A DNA stretch of 64,000 nt from Shewanella intestini. GTDB taxonomy: Bacteria; Pseudomonadota; Gammaproteobacteria; Enterobacterales; Shewanellaceae. The stretch spans positions 44,389-108,388 of the forward strand of contig NZ_JAAIKR010000016.1 in NCBI RefSeq assembly GCF_018221465.1. The letters run 5' to 3'. Made by a program: the position numbers and the translations under genes. This document shows positions 7,317-17,492 of this stretch, one piece after another (the stretch's first letter is position 1; every line of letters begins with the position of its first letter). Under the pieces are notes generated by a model that had not been told where the DNA came from, searched no databases, and worked only from the letters and a program-made list of their open reading frames with translations.

Positions 7317-8819
7317 TTACCCTTGTGGGCGCATTGCTGGGAATAAAATCACGTCACGGATAGTATGAGTGTTAGTAAACAACATCACTAAACGATCGAT
7401 ACCAATACCTTGACCAGCAGTTGGCGGTAAACCATGCTCTAGTGCTGTAATGTAGTCAGCATCATAAAACATGGCTTCGTCATCACCGGCATCTTTAGCA
7501 TCAACTTGCGCTTTAAAGCGGTTGTCTTGATCTTGTGCATCGTTAAGCTCAGAGAAACCATTCGCCACTTCACGGCCGCCAATAAAGAACTCAAAACGGT
7601 CGGTGATAAAGTGGTTTTCATCGTTACGACGAGCAAGTGGTGAAATGTCAGCTGGGTAACCAGTAATGAACGTAGGTTGCATTAACTGTGGCTCAGCTGT
7701 TTCGCCAAAGATTTCTTCAAGTAATTGACCACAAGTCCAGAATTTTTCGATAGTCATACCAAGGCTTTTCGCCAAGTCACGCATAAATTCAACGTCTTTA
7801 ACTTCTTCATAAGTCATCGATTGAATGGTTGCGTTGTCTGGGTTGTATTTCTTAATCGCATCTAACATGCTTAAACGCGCGTAAGGGCCGCCAAAGTCAA
7901 CGGTGTGCTCGCCATAAGGCAGTTTTGGTGAACCACAAAGTTCAGTCGCAATAGAACTTAGCATTTCTTCAGTTAAGTCCATTAGGTCTTTGTAATCAGC
8001 GTACGCCATATAGAATTCCATCATGGTGAATTCTGGGTTATGACGTGGTGATAAACCTTCGTTACGGAAGTTACGGTTAACTTCAAATACACGCTCAAAA
8101 CCACCAACAACAAGACGTTTTAGGTAAAGTTCTGGCGCAATACGCAGGTACATTTCAATGTCTAACGCGTTATGGTGAGTCACAAAAGGACGCGCAGAAG
8201 CACCACCTGGAATGGTGTGCATCATTGGCGTTTCAACTTCCATGAATTCTTTTTTCACCATGAAGTTACGAATCGCGGTAACCACTTTTGAACGCATAAC
8301 AAATGCTTCACGTGACTCTTCGTTTACGATTAAGTCAACATAGCGTTGGCGGTAACGCGTTTCTTGGTCAGTTAGGCCGTGGAATTTTTCAGGAAGCGGA
8401 CGCAATGCTTTAGTTAGCAATTGGTACTCTTCCATATTCACGTATAAGTCGCCTTTACCAGAAAGGTGCAATTGACCTGTTACGCCAATGATGTCACCAA
8501 TGTCTAAACCTTGGTAAGTGGCTTTAAGATCTTTTTGAACATCTTTACCTGCATAGGCTTGAATACGACCCGATACATCTTGAATAACCAAGAAAGGCCC
8601 ACGTTTTGCCATAACACGACCAGCGATTGAACGCTGAATAGCCATTTCTTCCAGCTCAGGCTTAGAATAATGACCGTATTCTTTTTGAATATCAGCTGCC
8701 TTGTGTTTTCGATCGAAGTTATTTGGGTGACCATTTGCTGGGCAGTTTTCGCGGATGTGATCTAATTTCGCGCGACGTTCTGCAATTAACTTGTTTTCGT
8801 CTTGGGTTTGTTCAGTCAT
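7317..8819 (-). CDS. lysS: Lysyl-tRNA synthetase, class II
   Basis: Charges tRNA-Lys with lysine in the cytosol. The 500-residue length fits bacterial class II LysRS. An N-terminal OB-fold anticodon-binding domain (about residues 65-150: [23 protein letters not shown]) is followed by the catalytic core with motif 1 around [20 protein letters not shown], motif 2 [18 protein letters not shown] and motif 3 [11 protein letters not shown] near the C-terminus. The ATG follows a GAGAGAAGAAG ribosome site. It lies 12 nt after prfB, the same order as the prfB-lysS operon of E. coli, and is probably co-transcribed. Confidence 0.98.
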   Translation of the reverse strand: MTEQTQDENKLIAERRAKLDHIRENCPANGHPNNFDRKHKAADIQKEYGHYSKPELEEMAIQRSIAGRVMAKRGPFLVIQDVSGRIQAYAGKDVQKDLKATYQGLDIGDIIGVTGQLHLSGKGDLYVNMEEYQLLTKALRPLPEKFHGLTDQETRYRQRYVDLIVNEESREAFVMRSKVVTAIRNFMVKKEFMEVETPMMHTIPGGASARPFVTHHNALDIEMYLRIAPELYLKRLVVGGFERVFEVNRNFRNEGLSPRHNPEFTMMEFYMAYADYKDLMDLTEEMLSSIATELCGSPKLPYGEHTVDFGGPYARLSMLDAIKKYNPDNATIQSMTYEEVKDVEFMRDLAKSLGMTIEKFWTCGQLLEEIFGETAEPQLMQPTFITGYPADISPLARRNDENHFITDRFEFFIGGREVANGFSELNDAQDQDNRFKAQVDAKDAGDDEAMFYDADYITALEHGLPPTAGQGIGIDRLVMLFTNTHTIRDVILFPAMRPQG

Positions 8820-8831
8820 CTTCTTCTCTCG

Positions 8832-9930
8832 TTAAAGGCCAGATTTCAGGCTAGCTTCAATAAACTTGTCCAAATCGCCATCTAAGACGCTTTGGGTATT
8901 TCGGTTTTCAACACCGGTACGTAAATCTTTAATGCGGGCATCATCAAGCACATATGAACGGATTTGACTGCCCCAACCAATATCTGATTTGGCGTCTTCC
9001 GCTGCTTGTTTGTCGGCATTTTGTTTAAGCATTTCTAACTCATACAATTTTGCTTTTAATTGCTTCATTGCCGCGTCACGGTTCTTATGTTGTGAGCGGT
9101 CGTTTTGACACTGTACGACGGTATTGGTCGGTAAGTGAGTAATACGAATAGCAGATTCGGTTTTGTTGACGTGCTGACCACCCGCGCCTGATGCGCGGTA
9201 AGTATCGACACGTAAATCGGCCGGATTGATATCAATTTCAATTGAATCGTCGATTTCAGGGTAAACGAATACCGAACAAAAAGAGGTATGACGTTTTCCT
9301 GAAGAGTCAAAAGGCGACTTACGCACTAAACGGTGAACACCGGTTTCAGTACGCAGCGATCCAAAGGCATATTCGCCCGTAAACTTAATGGTAGCACCTT
9401 TAATTCCGGCTACATCGCCGTCGGTAACTTCCATTAATTCAGGTTTGTAGTCATGGGCTTCGCCCCAGCGCAGGTACATGCGTAATACCATGTTAGCCCA
9501 ATCTTGCGCTTCTGTTCCGCCTGAACCTGATTGAATATCAAGATAACAGTCTGACGCGTCATGCGGGCCCGAGAACATACGACGAAACTCAAGTTCTTCT
9601 AGACGCTTTTCAAGATCAGCTAATTCATTGCTGGCATCGTTAAAGGTTTCTTCGTCATCTTCTTCAACGGCTAACTCAAGCAGGCCTTCAATATCTTCTA
9701 AACCACTGTCCATGTCATCAATGGTTTTCACCACCACTTCAAGTGCTGAACGCTCTTTGCCTAAGGCTTGGGCGTTATCTGGGTTATTCCATACTTCGGC
9801 ACTTTCTAACTCACGAGAGACTTCTTCTAAACGCTCACTTTTAGCAGCGTAGTCAAAGATACCCCCGAAGAAGTTCAGTGCGATCTGCAAGTTCCTTGAT
9901 TTTGAATTTTACTGGATTGACTTCAAACAT
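8832..9930 (-). CDS. prfB: Peptide chain release factor 2, with programmed +1 frameshift
   Basis: Releases nascent chains at UGA and UAA. The true start is the ATG at 9930 ([18 protein letters not shown]), giving 25 codons that end in CTT followed by an in-frame TGA (minus strand 9855-9853). A +1 shift at CTTTGAC continues the 340-codon main frame to a total of 365 residues, the usual RF2 length. The shift site has the classic CGGGGGTATCTTTGAC layout with an SD-like GGGGG just upstream. The main frame has the stop-codon-reading SPF tripeptide ([10 protein letters not shown]) and the catalytic GGQ ([13 protein letters not shown]). A caller that ignores the shift gives a false start at 9890. 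Regulated by its own level through the frameshift. Confidence 0.97.
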
Positions 9931-10096
9931 GAATTTTCTACTTAATTTCGCGAATATATAAACAATACAATTAACCGCGCATTTTACCCCATGACCGCCA
10001 CTAAACCTAGCGTATTAGGTCTAAAAAATTCAATCAATTTTGGATTAATTACATTCCCCTAAAGCAGAGGCTAACACCTTGGCTATATTGATATTC
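9931..10096. other. Upstream region of prfB
   Basis: AT-rich region that must carry the prfB promoter. No recJ-like gene or operator was recognised. This is the first part of a 1.2-kb stretch without a clear gene (9931-11143). Confidence 0.4.
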
Positions 10097-10728
10097 ATGA
10101 CCATTGAAAACCAGCTTGCTGTTATCTCAAGGACGAAGGCTTTGCCTGTACAGAACCCGCTGAAGCATCTGGGCGTTGTTATTGGCGCGATCAACGAATA
10201 ATCCCCCCCGACAATAAAGCGAAGTGACAGCCCATCTCCATAAAGCGGCCAATATTGACGCTATGCCAGTGCCCAGTTCCCACCTCCCACTTCCCCACAA
10301 CAACGGACTCTGAATAAAATGTACAGCCACCCAAATGGAAAATATCCATTTGGGTCAGCACCTGAAACAAGCAAACCTGACCCATGAAGCTTTACAAGTG
10401 GGCGAAATCGATATCAAGATAGACGCCGCTGAACAGTCTGAAGAGGTGTATCGAACACGACGAAAACCCGCAGAACATGAAAGTTTTTTTGTTATGGCGG
10501 GCCAATTCACCCGTAAAGAACTCATTATGCGCCGCATGCAAATGCCCCGCGGGTCGGACAAGGAGTAATGTCATCAATCATTAATTTGTTTTTGGTTATG
10601 TTAAAGCACCGCTGCGGGTGATTGGATTGTAACGAGTCATCGCTGCATTAGGCGCATTGACAGGCAGTATTACCCTTACTTTTATTATGGTGATGTTTAT
10701 CAAAAATAAATTGATAAACCTAAACTGA
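10097..10728 (+). pseudogene. Probable decayed gene remnants
   Basis: Three short frames in the same direction look like pieces rather than genes. 10097-10201 encodes 34 residues ending NPLKHLGVVIGAINE. 10335-10568 encodes 77 residues, charged, with ESFFVMAGQFTRKELIMRR near the end, and no good start signal. It ends in GGAGTAATG, which overlaps the start of a 17-residue frame (MSSIINLFLVMLK). In another frame, after a stop at 10630, comes a 31-residue tail ending with a membrane-like segment (ALGALTGSITLTFIMVMF, stop at 10726). The coupled start and the split membrane segment suggest a former two-gene unit broken by indels. I do not recognise the parent family. Confidence 0.35.
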
Positions 10729-10901
10729 TATTGATTAAATTATCCACAATAACGAATTATTTTATTCTGTTAACATCCTAAAAAGGGCAATCATTGTTTG
10801 ATTTTAGCTAAATGAACACCCCGAAAACCACGCGTTAACCAATGTAGAAGTAAAAATATAAGCTATTATTTAATAACAATATTTTTATATAAACATTATT
10901 T

Positions 10902-11099
10902 TTAAACCCATAATAACAGGCGATAACCAACGGCTTTTTTCATCCCCAAGCCACTCAATGTGATTTTGATCTCAGGCCATACCAGAACACAAGTGATGCT
11001 GAGCACAAAAGCTGTTAATAACGTGAACAAACCAGCAAAAATAATCCCAGAAATTCTCCCTTCGTTCTGTTCCGTAATAAATAAGTATATTTTGTACAC
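10902..11099 (-). CDS. Possible small membrane protein
   Basis: A 65-codon frame with a GTG start encodes one strong hydrophobic segment (ISGIIFAGLFTLLTAFVLSI) followed by a basic tail (GMKKAVGYR). Codon use looks coding-like, but the ribosome site is weak and I do not recognise a family. It would be divergent from fdhA and would contain the CRP-like site. It may be a chance frame. Confidence 0.22.
   Translation of the reverse strand: MYKIYLFITEQNEGRISGIIFAGLFTLLTAFVLSITCVLVWPEIKITLSGLGMKKAVGYRLLLWV
10959..10974. promoter_or_regulatory. CRP-like site upstream of fdhA
   Basis: TGTGA-N6-TCTCA matches 9 of 10 conserved positions of the CRP consensus (TGTGA-N6-TCACA). It lies 170 nt before the fdhA start. 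In Shewanella, CRP is the main activator of anaerobic respiration genes, which fits a formate dehydrogenase. Predicted from sequence only. Confidence 0.45.
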
Positions 11100-11143
11100 C
11101 TAATAGGGGCTTTTTAAGGCCAACAAACATCAGGGCCGACAAA

Positions 11144-14100
11144 ATGATAAAAGTAAATATCGACGGTAAAGACATCAGTGTAAATTCTGATAAAAATTTA
11201 CTGCAAACAGCACGAGACGTTGGAATTATCATTCCAAGCTTATGCGATCCAAGCCAACCTAATTCAAAATCCGAAGAAAACAAGCAAGACTGTAATCTTT
11301 GTGTTGTCGACATTAAAAATAACGACGGCAGTTGCCGCAAAGCCAAAGCCTGCCAAACCATGGTGACTGACAATATGAAAGTCACCACCCAAACGGCAGA
11401 ACTGAGCGAACTGCGTCGTAAAGCCCTAACTCATATTTTGTCTGATCATTTTGCTGACTGTGAAGCGCCCTGCCAGCAAGCCTGTCCGGCAGGTGTTGAT
11501 ATTCAAAGTTACCTCTTTCATATCGCACAAGGTAACCACACCGAAGCGGTGCGAGTGATTAAGCAAACCTTACCGTTACCCTTGTCTATTGGCCGTGTTT
11601 GCCCTGCTTTTTGTGAAGCAGAATGTCGCCGTGGGTTAATTGATGAGCCATTGGCCATTCGCCAATTAAAACGTCACGCTGCCGATTTAGATTTGGCGGA
11701 CGAACACAGTTACCAAATTGAACGCCAGCCTGATACCGGTAAAAAAGTTGCCATTATTGGTAGTGGCCCAGCGGGGTTAAGTGCGGGTTATTTCTTGTCT
11801 AATCAAGGCCATGACGTAACAATCATTGAGTCAATGCCACAAGCTGGCGGCTGGTTACGTTACGGTATTCCTGAATACCGATTACCAAAAGATATTCTTG
11901 ATAAAGAAATCGACCTACTGACCCAGAACGGCTTAAAAATTAACACCGGAATTCGCCTTGGTGAAGACACTCATTTAAATGAATTAACTGAACAATATGA
12001 CGCCGTTTGTTTGGCCATTGGCGCACAAAAAGCCGTGCCAATGAACTACCCAGGTAGTGATCTAGCAGGTTGCTACTTAGGGGTTGACTACCTCCGCGAT
12101 TATTGCACAGACAAAACCTTCTCTATCGGCAAAAAGGTCGCTGTTATTGGTGGGGGTAACACCGCTATTGACTGTGCGCGTACAGCGGTACGCGCCGGCC
12201 ACGACGTGACGCTTATTTATCGTCGTACTCGTGATGACATGCCCGCAGAACCTTATGAAGTGCATGAAGCTGAAGTCGAAGGGGTAAAATTCCACTTTTT
12301 AACCAACCCGGTTGAAAACATTAGCGACGATAATGGCCAAGTCATTGCCGTTAACCTGGCCAAAATGGCATTAGGTGAACCAGATAGCTCAGGTCGACGT
12401 TCACCAAAAGCCACCGGTGAAACCTTCACCGAAGCATTTGACACGGTTATTGCGGCGGTATCACAAACGCCAGACATGAGCTTTTTAGAACACCCTGGCA
12501 GCAGCTTAACCTCTGGTGAGATCGCCTTGTCTCGGTGGAATACCTTTATTGGGTGTGAGCACACCATGTCTGCAGGGGTTGATAAACTGTTTGTTATTGG
12601 CGACTCACGCCGCGGCCCAGCAACCGCCGTTGCCGCTATTGGTGACGGTCGTAAAGCTGCTATCGCCATTGATGGTTTATTAACTCAAGGCTTAAGCTGT
12701 GACTTAACGCCACAAGAATTTAATGCCACTAAAGCGCCTAAAACCGCCTCATTAAGTGCACAGCTTTACCCAAGCATTAAAGCTGAATCTCGATATAAAA
12801 TGGCGGAACTGAGCGCCATTGAACGCCAACTTAACTTTAATGAAGTTGAGCTTGGATTTACTCAAACACAAGCAATGAAAGAAGCGGCACGCTGTTTAGA
12901 ATGTGCTTGTCAGGCTAATACAGACTGTAAATTACGTGACTATGCTACCGAGTACCGCATTGATCCTAAGACCCTAGACACAACTAAAATGCGCCAATTT
13001 GAGGTTGATAAAACCAGCCCATTTATTCAATTTGACGCCAACCGCTGTATCAGTTGTGGGAAATGTGTCGACATTTGCGGTCAACAAAGTGGCCACAATG
13101 CCATTAAGTTTGAAAAAGACAGTTATCAAGCATTACCGGTTTCTGTTGATAATTCACCGCTTCAAGAGCGTAATGCCCCTCGTGCAGGCTTTAAAGTCAG
13201 TATGGCAGATAGCGATTGTGTCCAATGTGGTAACTGCGTTCAGGTGTGTCCAACAGGCGCATTGGTTGATGCCCGCGACAAACGTCAGGGCGAAACAGAA
13301 ACACTGATCACCAAGTCGACCATTTGTACTTATTGTGGTGTGGGCTGTCGACTTAATGTTAGCGTGTCACCATCAACTGGTAAAATTTGCCATGTTGAAG
13401 GCAGTATTGACTCTGACGTTAACGAAGGGATGTTATGTGTTAAAGGTCGCTTTGGGTTTGACTTCTTACAAAGTGAAGAACGCCTAACAACACCACTGAT
13501 ACGTAAAGAAGGTGAACTTGTTCCTTGTTCTTGGGATGAAGCACTTGACACCATTGCTGAAAAACTAACGGCGATTAAAGCCAAAAAAGGCGGCGATGCC
13601 ATTGCCACTTTAGCTTCAGCAAAAGCCACCAATGAAGACAACTATTTAATTCAACGTTTTGTACGCACCGTACTGGGCACAAATAACATCGACCACTGTG
13701 CGCGCTTATGTCACTCAAGCACGGTATCGGCGTTACAGCAAAGTATTGGTAGCGGCGCAATGACTGGGGATATTCCAGGAATTAAAGAGTCAGACTTAAT
13801 CTTTATCTTAGGTTCAGACACCTGTAATGCGCACCCCATCATCGCCTCTAAAATCAAGCAAGCACTGCGTCACCATGGTGCACGCTTACTAGTTGCCGAC
13901 CCGAAACGAGTGTCAATTGCCGACGAAGCGCAATTATACGTTGCCCAAAAACCGGGATCTGATGTGTCGTTAATCAATGCCATTATGGGTGAGATTATCC
14001 GTAATAATTGGCATGACGTTGACTACATCAACAAGCATACCCAAGGTTTTGACGCGGTAATGGACGCGGTCTTACAACCTGAATATACACCAGAAATTGC

Positions 14101-15379
14101 AGCTAAAGTGACAGGTGTGAGTGCGCAAAACATTATCAAAATGGCGCACATGATTGGTACTGCAAAGAAAACGGCCATTTATTATGCCATGGGGATTACT
14201 CAGCATACTTCAGGCCATGACAACGTGACCGCGATTTCAAACTTACAATTGCTGTGTGGCAACATTGGTCAACCAGGCGCGGGAATTAACCCTCTGCGTG
14301 GTCAAAGTAATGTGCAAGGTGCTTGTGATATGGGTTCATTGCCGCAGTATTACACCGGTTATCAAAAAGTGGACAACCCAGCGGTTCAAGCCAAATTTGA
14401 ACAACACTGGAATACCAGCTTATCACCTAACATTGGCCTTACCGCCACAGAAGTGATGCACGCTATTACCCATGAAGACGTCGACGCGTTATACGTCATG
14501 GGTGAAAACCCTGTATTAAGCGATCCAGATCAAGCGCATGTACTTGAAGCATTGGAGAAAATTCCATTCTTAGTTGTGCAAGATATCTTCTTAACTGAAA
14601 CCGCTAAGTTTGCCGACATTGTATTGCCTGCGGCCGCCTTTGCTGAAAAAACCGGTCACTTCACCAATACCGAACGCCGCGTACAGCGCTTAGAACCCAT
14701 ACTGCCACCACCAGGTCAAGCGAGACAAGATTGGAAAATCATCCATGAAATTGCTAACCGAATGGGCGCAAATTGGCACTACGAGAACGAAAAAGCCATC
14801 ACTAATGAAATAAATCAAGTGACCCCGCAATATCAAGGGATCTCATGGGACAGACTCAATAGTGATGAACACGGTAAACCAAGCAAAGGCATCCAATGGC
14901 CATGCCCAAGTGAAGACCATTTAGGCACACCTGTACTGCACAAAAACCAGCCGATTATTGGCAAAGGTGTGTTTACGCCAGTAACGTATCGCAGTCCTGC
15001 TGAAACCACTGACGAACAATACCCATTAGTATTATCAACGGGGCGTTTATTGGAACAATTCCATACCGGAACATTAAGCCGTAAAACGCAAGGTTTGGAT
15101 ACGTTAGGTTCGCCACGGGTGATGATTTCAGTCTTTGATGCAGAGCAACTTGGGGTAAACAATGGCGACATGCTGAAACTGTCGACACGACGTGGTGAGC
15201 TTGAAATTGCCGCCTTTGTGACTAAACGGGCCCAAGCTGGGGTACTGTTCTTGCCTTTCCACTTTGTGGAAGCGGCGGCGAATAAACTCACCATTAATGC
15301 CATTGACCCAGTATCTAAAATTCCAGAATTTAAGGTATGTGCAGTTAAGGCTGAAAAAGTGGTTGCTGTCGTCGCATAA
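11144..15379 (+). CDS. fdhA: Large fused formate dehydrogenase alpha subunit (ferredoxin, GltD-like, FdhF)
   Basis: A 1411-residue protein joining electron-transfer and catalytic parts. Residues 1-80 resemble a 2Fe-2S ferredoxin domain (SLCDP, DCNLCVVD, KACQTMV). About 100-590 is a GltD-like module: a Cys-rich 4Fe-4S region (CEAPCQQACPAG), an FAD site GSGPAGLSAG near 207 and a second dinucleotide site GGGNTAIDCARTA near 335. Two 4Fe-4S ferredoxin motifs follow (CISCGKC ~634, CVQCGNC ~692). From ~727 (CTYCGVGC) it is an FdhF-type bis-MGD oxidoreductase. The residue equivalent to Sec140 of E. coli FdhF is Cys856 (HCARLCHSS), so no selenium is needed. It probably oxidises formate with NAD(P)-linked electron transfer in the cytosol; no Tat signal. 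No partner subunits adjoin it. The ATG has a weak ribosome site. Confidence 0.85.
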   Translation: MIKVNIDGKDISVNSDKNLLQTARDVGIIIPSLCDPSQPNSKSEENKQDCNLCVVDIKNNDGSCRKAKACQTMVTDNMKVTTQTAELSELRRKALTHILSDHFADCEAPCQQACPAGVDIQSYLFHIAQGNHTEAVRVIKQTLPLPLSIGRVCPAFCEAECRRGLIDEPLAIRQLKRHAADLDLADEHSYQIERQPDTGKKVAIIGSGPAGLSAGYFLSNQGHDVTIIESMPQAGGWLRYGIPEYRLPKDILDKEIDLLTQNGLKINTGIRLGEDTHLNELTEQYDAVCLAIGAQKAVPMNYPGSDLAGCYLGVDYLRDYCTDKTFSIGKKVAVIGGGNTAIDCARTAVRAGHDVTLIYRRTRDDMPAEPYEVHEAEVEGVKFHFLTNPVENISDDNGQVIAVNLAKMALGEPDSSGRRSPKATGETFTEAFDTVIAAVSQTPDMSFLEHPGSSLTSGEIALSRWNTFIGCEHTMSAGVDKLFVIGDSRRGPATAVAAIGDGRKAAIAIDGLLTQGLSCDLTPQEFNATKAPKTASLSAQLYPSIKAESRYKMAELSAIERQLNFNEVELGFTQTQAMKEAARCLECACQANTDCKLRDYATEYRIDPKTLDTTKMRQFEVDKTSPFIQFDANRCISCGKCVDICGQQSGHNAIKFEKDSYQALPVSVDNSPLQERNAPRAGFKVSMADSDCVQCGNCVQVCPTGALVDARDKRQGETETLITKSTICTYCGVGCRLNVSVSPSTGKICHVEGSIDSDVNEGMLCVKGRFGFDFLQSEERLTTPLIRKEGELVPCSWDEALDTIAEKLTAIKAKKGGDAIATLASAKATNEDNYLIQRFVRTVLGTNNIDHCARLCHSSTVSALQQSIGSGAMTGDIPGIKESDLIFILGSDTCNAHPIIASKIKQALRHHGARLLVADPKRVSIADEAQLYVAQKPGSDVSLINAIMGEIIRNNWHDVDYINKHTQGFDAVMDAVLQPEYTPEIAAKVTGVSAQNIIKMAHMIGTAKKTAIYYAMGITQHTSGHDNVTAISNLQLLCGNIGQPGAGINPLRGQSNVQGACDMGSLPQYYTGYQKVDNPAVQAKFEQHWNTSLSPNIGLTATEVMHAITHEDVDALYVMGENPVLSDPDQAHVLEALEKIPFLVVQDIFLTETAKFADIVLPAAAFAEKTGHFTNTERRVQRLEPILPPPGQARQDWKIIHEIANRMGANWHYENEKAITNEINQVTPQYQGISWDRLNSDEHGKPSKGIQWPCPSEDHLGTPVLHKNQPIIGKGVFTPVTYRSPAETTDEQYPLVLSTGRLLEQFHTGTLSRKTQGLDTLGSPRVMISVFDAEQLGVNNGDMLKLSTRRGELEIAAFVTKRAQAGVLFLPFHFVEAAANKLTINAIDPVSKIPEFKVCAVKAEKVVAVVA

Positions 15380-15492
15380 GCTGACGGTTCATTTCATATT
15401 GCGCCAAAGGCAACACCATGCAGCAATATGGGTTAACCAGATGAAAATAACGCAAACTAACCTAATGCACTAAAGCATTAAGTTAAGCCAAT

Positions 15493-15530
15493 AAAAATGC
15501 CAAACTTACACGATTAAGTTTGGCATTTTT
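15493..15530. terminator. Bidirectional terminator, fdhA/chrA
   Basis: A perfect 16-bp stem (AAAAATGCCAAACTTA / TAAGTTTGGCATTTTT) with a 6-nt loop between converging genes; A- and T-runs on both sides. Confidence 0.88.
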
Positions 15531-15575
15531 TATGGTTTTAATATTGCTTAACAACGCTGTTGTTATCAGTACTGT

Positions 15576-16784
15576 TTAGCCAAGAGTCAATGTTAATAGT
15601 GCGCCGATAATGGCAAAGGCGGCCACCAGCAGCACAATATGAGGTCGAAACACTTTTAACACACCAAAACCTAACAGCACTAGCGCCATATCCTCAGACG
15701 ACAACACGCTAGAGGTAAACACGGGCTGATACAATGCGGCGCACAACAAACCAACAACCGCGGCATTCACTCCAGCAATCGCTGCTGCAATTCGTGGTCG
15801 TTGGCTAATGGCTTGCCAGCTTTTAAGCCCCACTAACATCAACAAAAAACCCGGTAAGAAAATAGCTGCAGTGGCAACCAATGCCCCTAATATTGGCGAT
15901 TCCAGCCAAATATCCGCCCCTAAAAAGGCTGCTAAGGCAAACATCGGTCCAGGAATAGCTTGTGCCAACGCATATCCAGTTAAAAAGCGCTCTGGCGAAA
16001 CCATGTCCCCAACACTGGACTCAAGCAATGGCAACACCACATGACCGCCACCAAACACTAAACTGCCAACTTGAAAGAACTGAGCAAAAATTTGCCCTAA
16101 ACTGTCGTCTTTGCCCACAAAGAATATTGAGCCCACAAGTACAGCAATAAAACAAACCAACCAGAAATAGTTTAATGAAATGGGCGCTGTGTTTGGCGCT
16201 ATGGATGCGGGTTCACGGGTAGATGCGGTGTCACTAGCATCAAGTTGTTTTGAATGAGAATCAAACTGCAGCCCCCCCCATAGCGCCGCAATCAACAACA
16301 CCCCAATTTGGGTCAACATGCTCGGTAAAAGAATTAAGGTTGTCGCGGTAAGTAATGCAATTATTTGCGCATGTTTGCGCTGGCAAAATTGTTTAAACAT
16401 AGTCAATGTCGCATCAGCAACTATCACCACTGCCAATAATTTTAAACCATGAATAATCCCCATCACGACCGGTAAATCTAACCATTTAGCACTGGTGACG
16501 GCGAACAAAAATAACAGCATAAATGACGGCAAAGTAAAGCCAATAAAGGCAGCTAAAGCCCCCAGTAATCCCCCCCGATGAAAACCAATGGCAAAGCCAA
16601 CCTGGCTCGAACCTGGCCCGGGCATAAACTGACTCAACGCCACTAAGCTGGCGTAACGTTTGTCATCTAGCCATTGTAGATCTTCAACAAAGGCTTTACG
16701 AAAATACCCGATATGTGCCGCAGGGCCACCAAAACTAATTAAACCAAGGGCTAAAAAACGGCTGAATATTTGCCAATAAAGCAT
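15576..16784 (-). CDS. chrA: Chromate efflux transporter (CHR family)
   Basis: A 402-residue membrane protein of the bidomain CHR type. Each half carries the family signature: the N-half FGGPAAHIGYF and QFMPGPGSSQVGFAIG, the C-half FGGGHVVLPLLE and YALAQAIPGPMFALAAFLGA. Family members export chromate across the inner membrane. About ten hydrophobic segments are visible, with a variable hydrophilic linker in the middle (~180-205). It is downstream of an OhrR-like regulator on the same strand with a 192-nt gap that holds nothing else, so it may be separately transcribed. Substrate is inferred from the family. Confidence 0.92.
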   Translation of the reverse strand: MLYWQIFSRFLALGLISFGGPAAHIGYFRKAFVEDLQWLDDKRYASLVALSQFMPGPGSSQVGFAIGFHRGGLLGALAAFIGFTLPSFMLLFLFAVTSAKWLDLPVVMGIIHGLKLLAVVIVADATLTMFKQFCQRKHAQIIALLTATTLILLPSMLTQIGVLLIAALWGGLQFDSHSKQLDASDTASTREPASIAPNTAPISLNYFWLVCFIAVLVGSIFFVGKDDSLGQIFAQFFQVGSLVFGGGHVVLPLLESSVGDMVSPERFLTGYALAQAIPGPMFALAAFLGADIWLESPILGALVATAAIFLPGFLLMLVGLKSWQAISQRPRIAAAIAGVNAAVVGLLCAALYQPVFTSSVLSSEDMALVLLGFGVLKVFRPHIVLLVAAFAIIGALLTLTLG

Positions 16785-16976
16785 ATTATTTACCTGTCCT
16801 TTTTGGGTAAATCAATGAGTTTTAACGCAAATGCGTGCGCCTTAACATTGGTGCAAAAGCATAATATGACAAACACATGACAGTGAGATGACGATAGTAA
16901 TTAAACGGCTGATATACACATTAATCAATCCCATATTAATTAGCAGCCAATCATCACTCATATCATTTTGTCGTCA

Positions 16977-17435
16977 TTATGATGGGTTCATTAATCTTAA
17001 GGTGTCATCGCACAGTTGTTTTAATTTTTGTAAATCAGTACCTTGAGCGGCAATTTTACACTGCATTCGCTCGGGGATTTTTTTTGCTTGCTGTTGTAAG
17101 CCTTGACCTTTTTGAGTTAAATGTAACACCCGCACACGTTCATCTTGCTCACTGCGGCCACGCAACACTAACCCTTTAATCTCAAGCCGTTTAAGTAGGG
17201 GAGTTAACGTACCTGAGTCTAAATGCAATTTATCACCTAAGGTTTTCACGCTAATACCAGACTCTTGCCATAGCACCATCATGACTAGATATTGCGGATA
17301 AGTCAGCGATAACTCATCAAGCAAAGGGCGGTAAGCTCTTACCATGGCATTGGTTAAACTATACAGCGAAAAACACACTTGATTATCAAGCAGTAAAGTT
17401 GGTTCGTTGTTCATATCACTCTCGTTAACTTGCAT
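16977..17435 (-). CDS. MarR-family regulator, OhrR-like
   Basis: A 152-residue winged-helix repressor. LLLDNQVCFSLYSLTNAMVR, RPLLDELSLTYPQYLVMMVL and LDSGTLTPLLKRLE match OhrR, the organic-hydroperoxide sensor. The Cys in NQVCFSLY is at the position of the OhrR reactive Cys, and the two YR/YP tyrosine regions that bond to it are present. A second in-frame ATG seven codons in (MNNEP) may be the true start. The usual ohr target gene is not adjacent; the downstream neighbour is chrA and the divergent gene is a small YjfB-like protein, so the target is open. Confidence 0.82.
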   Translation of the reverse strand: MQVNESDMNNEPTLLLDNQVCFSLYSLTNAMVRAYRPLLDELSLTYPQYLVMMVLWQESGISVKTLGDKLHLDSGTLTPLLKRLEIKGLVLRGRSEQDERVRVLHLTQKGQGLQQQAKKIPERMQCKIAAQGTDLQKLKQLCDDTLRLMNPS

Positions 17436-17492
17436 GTTTGTTATTTATCATTAGGCAGCAAGTGCTGTAATGGTAGCATAATTAAATTGCAC

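Noticed and set aside
13685-13720. Selenocysteine in the formate dehydrogenase
   Set aside because: The codon at the catalytic position is TGT (Cys856) and the frame has no TGA.
14833-15303. 156-codon antisense frame inside fdhA
   Set aside because: Shadow frame over a strongly conserved coding region, no start signal or recognisable domain.
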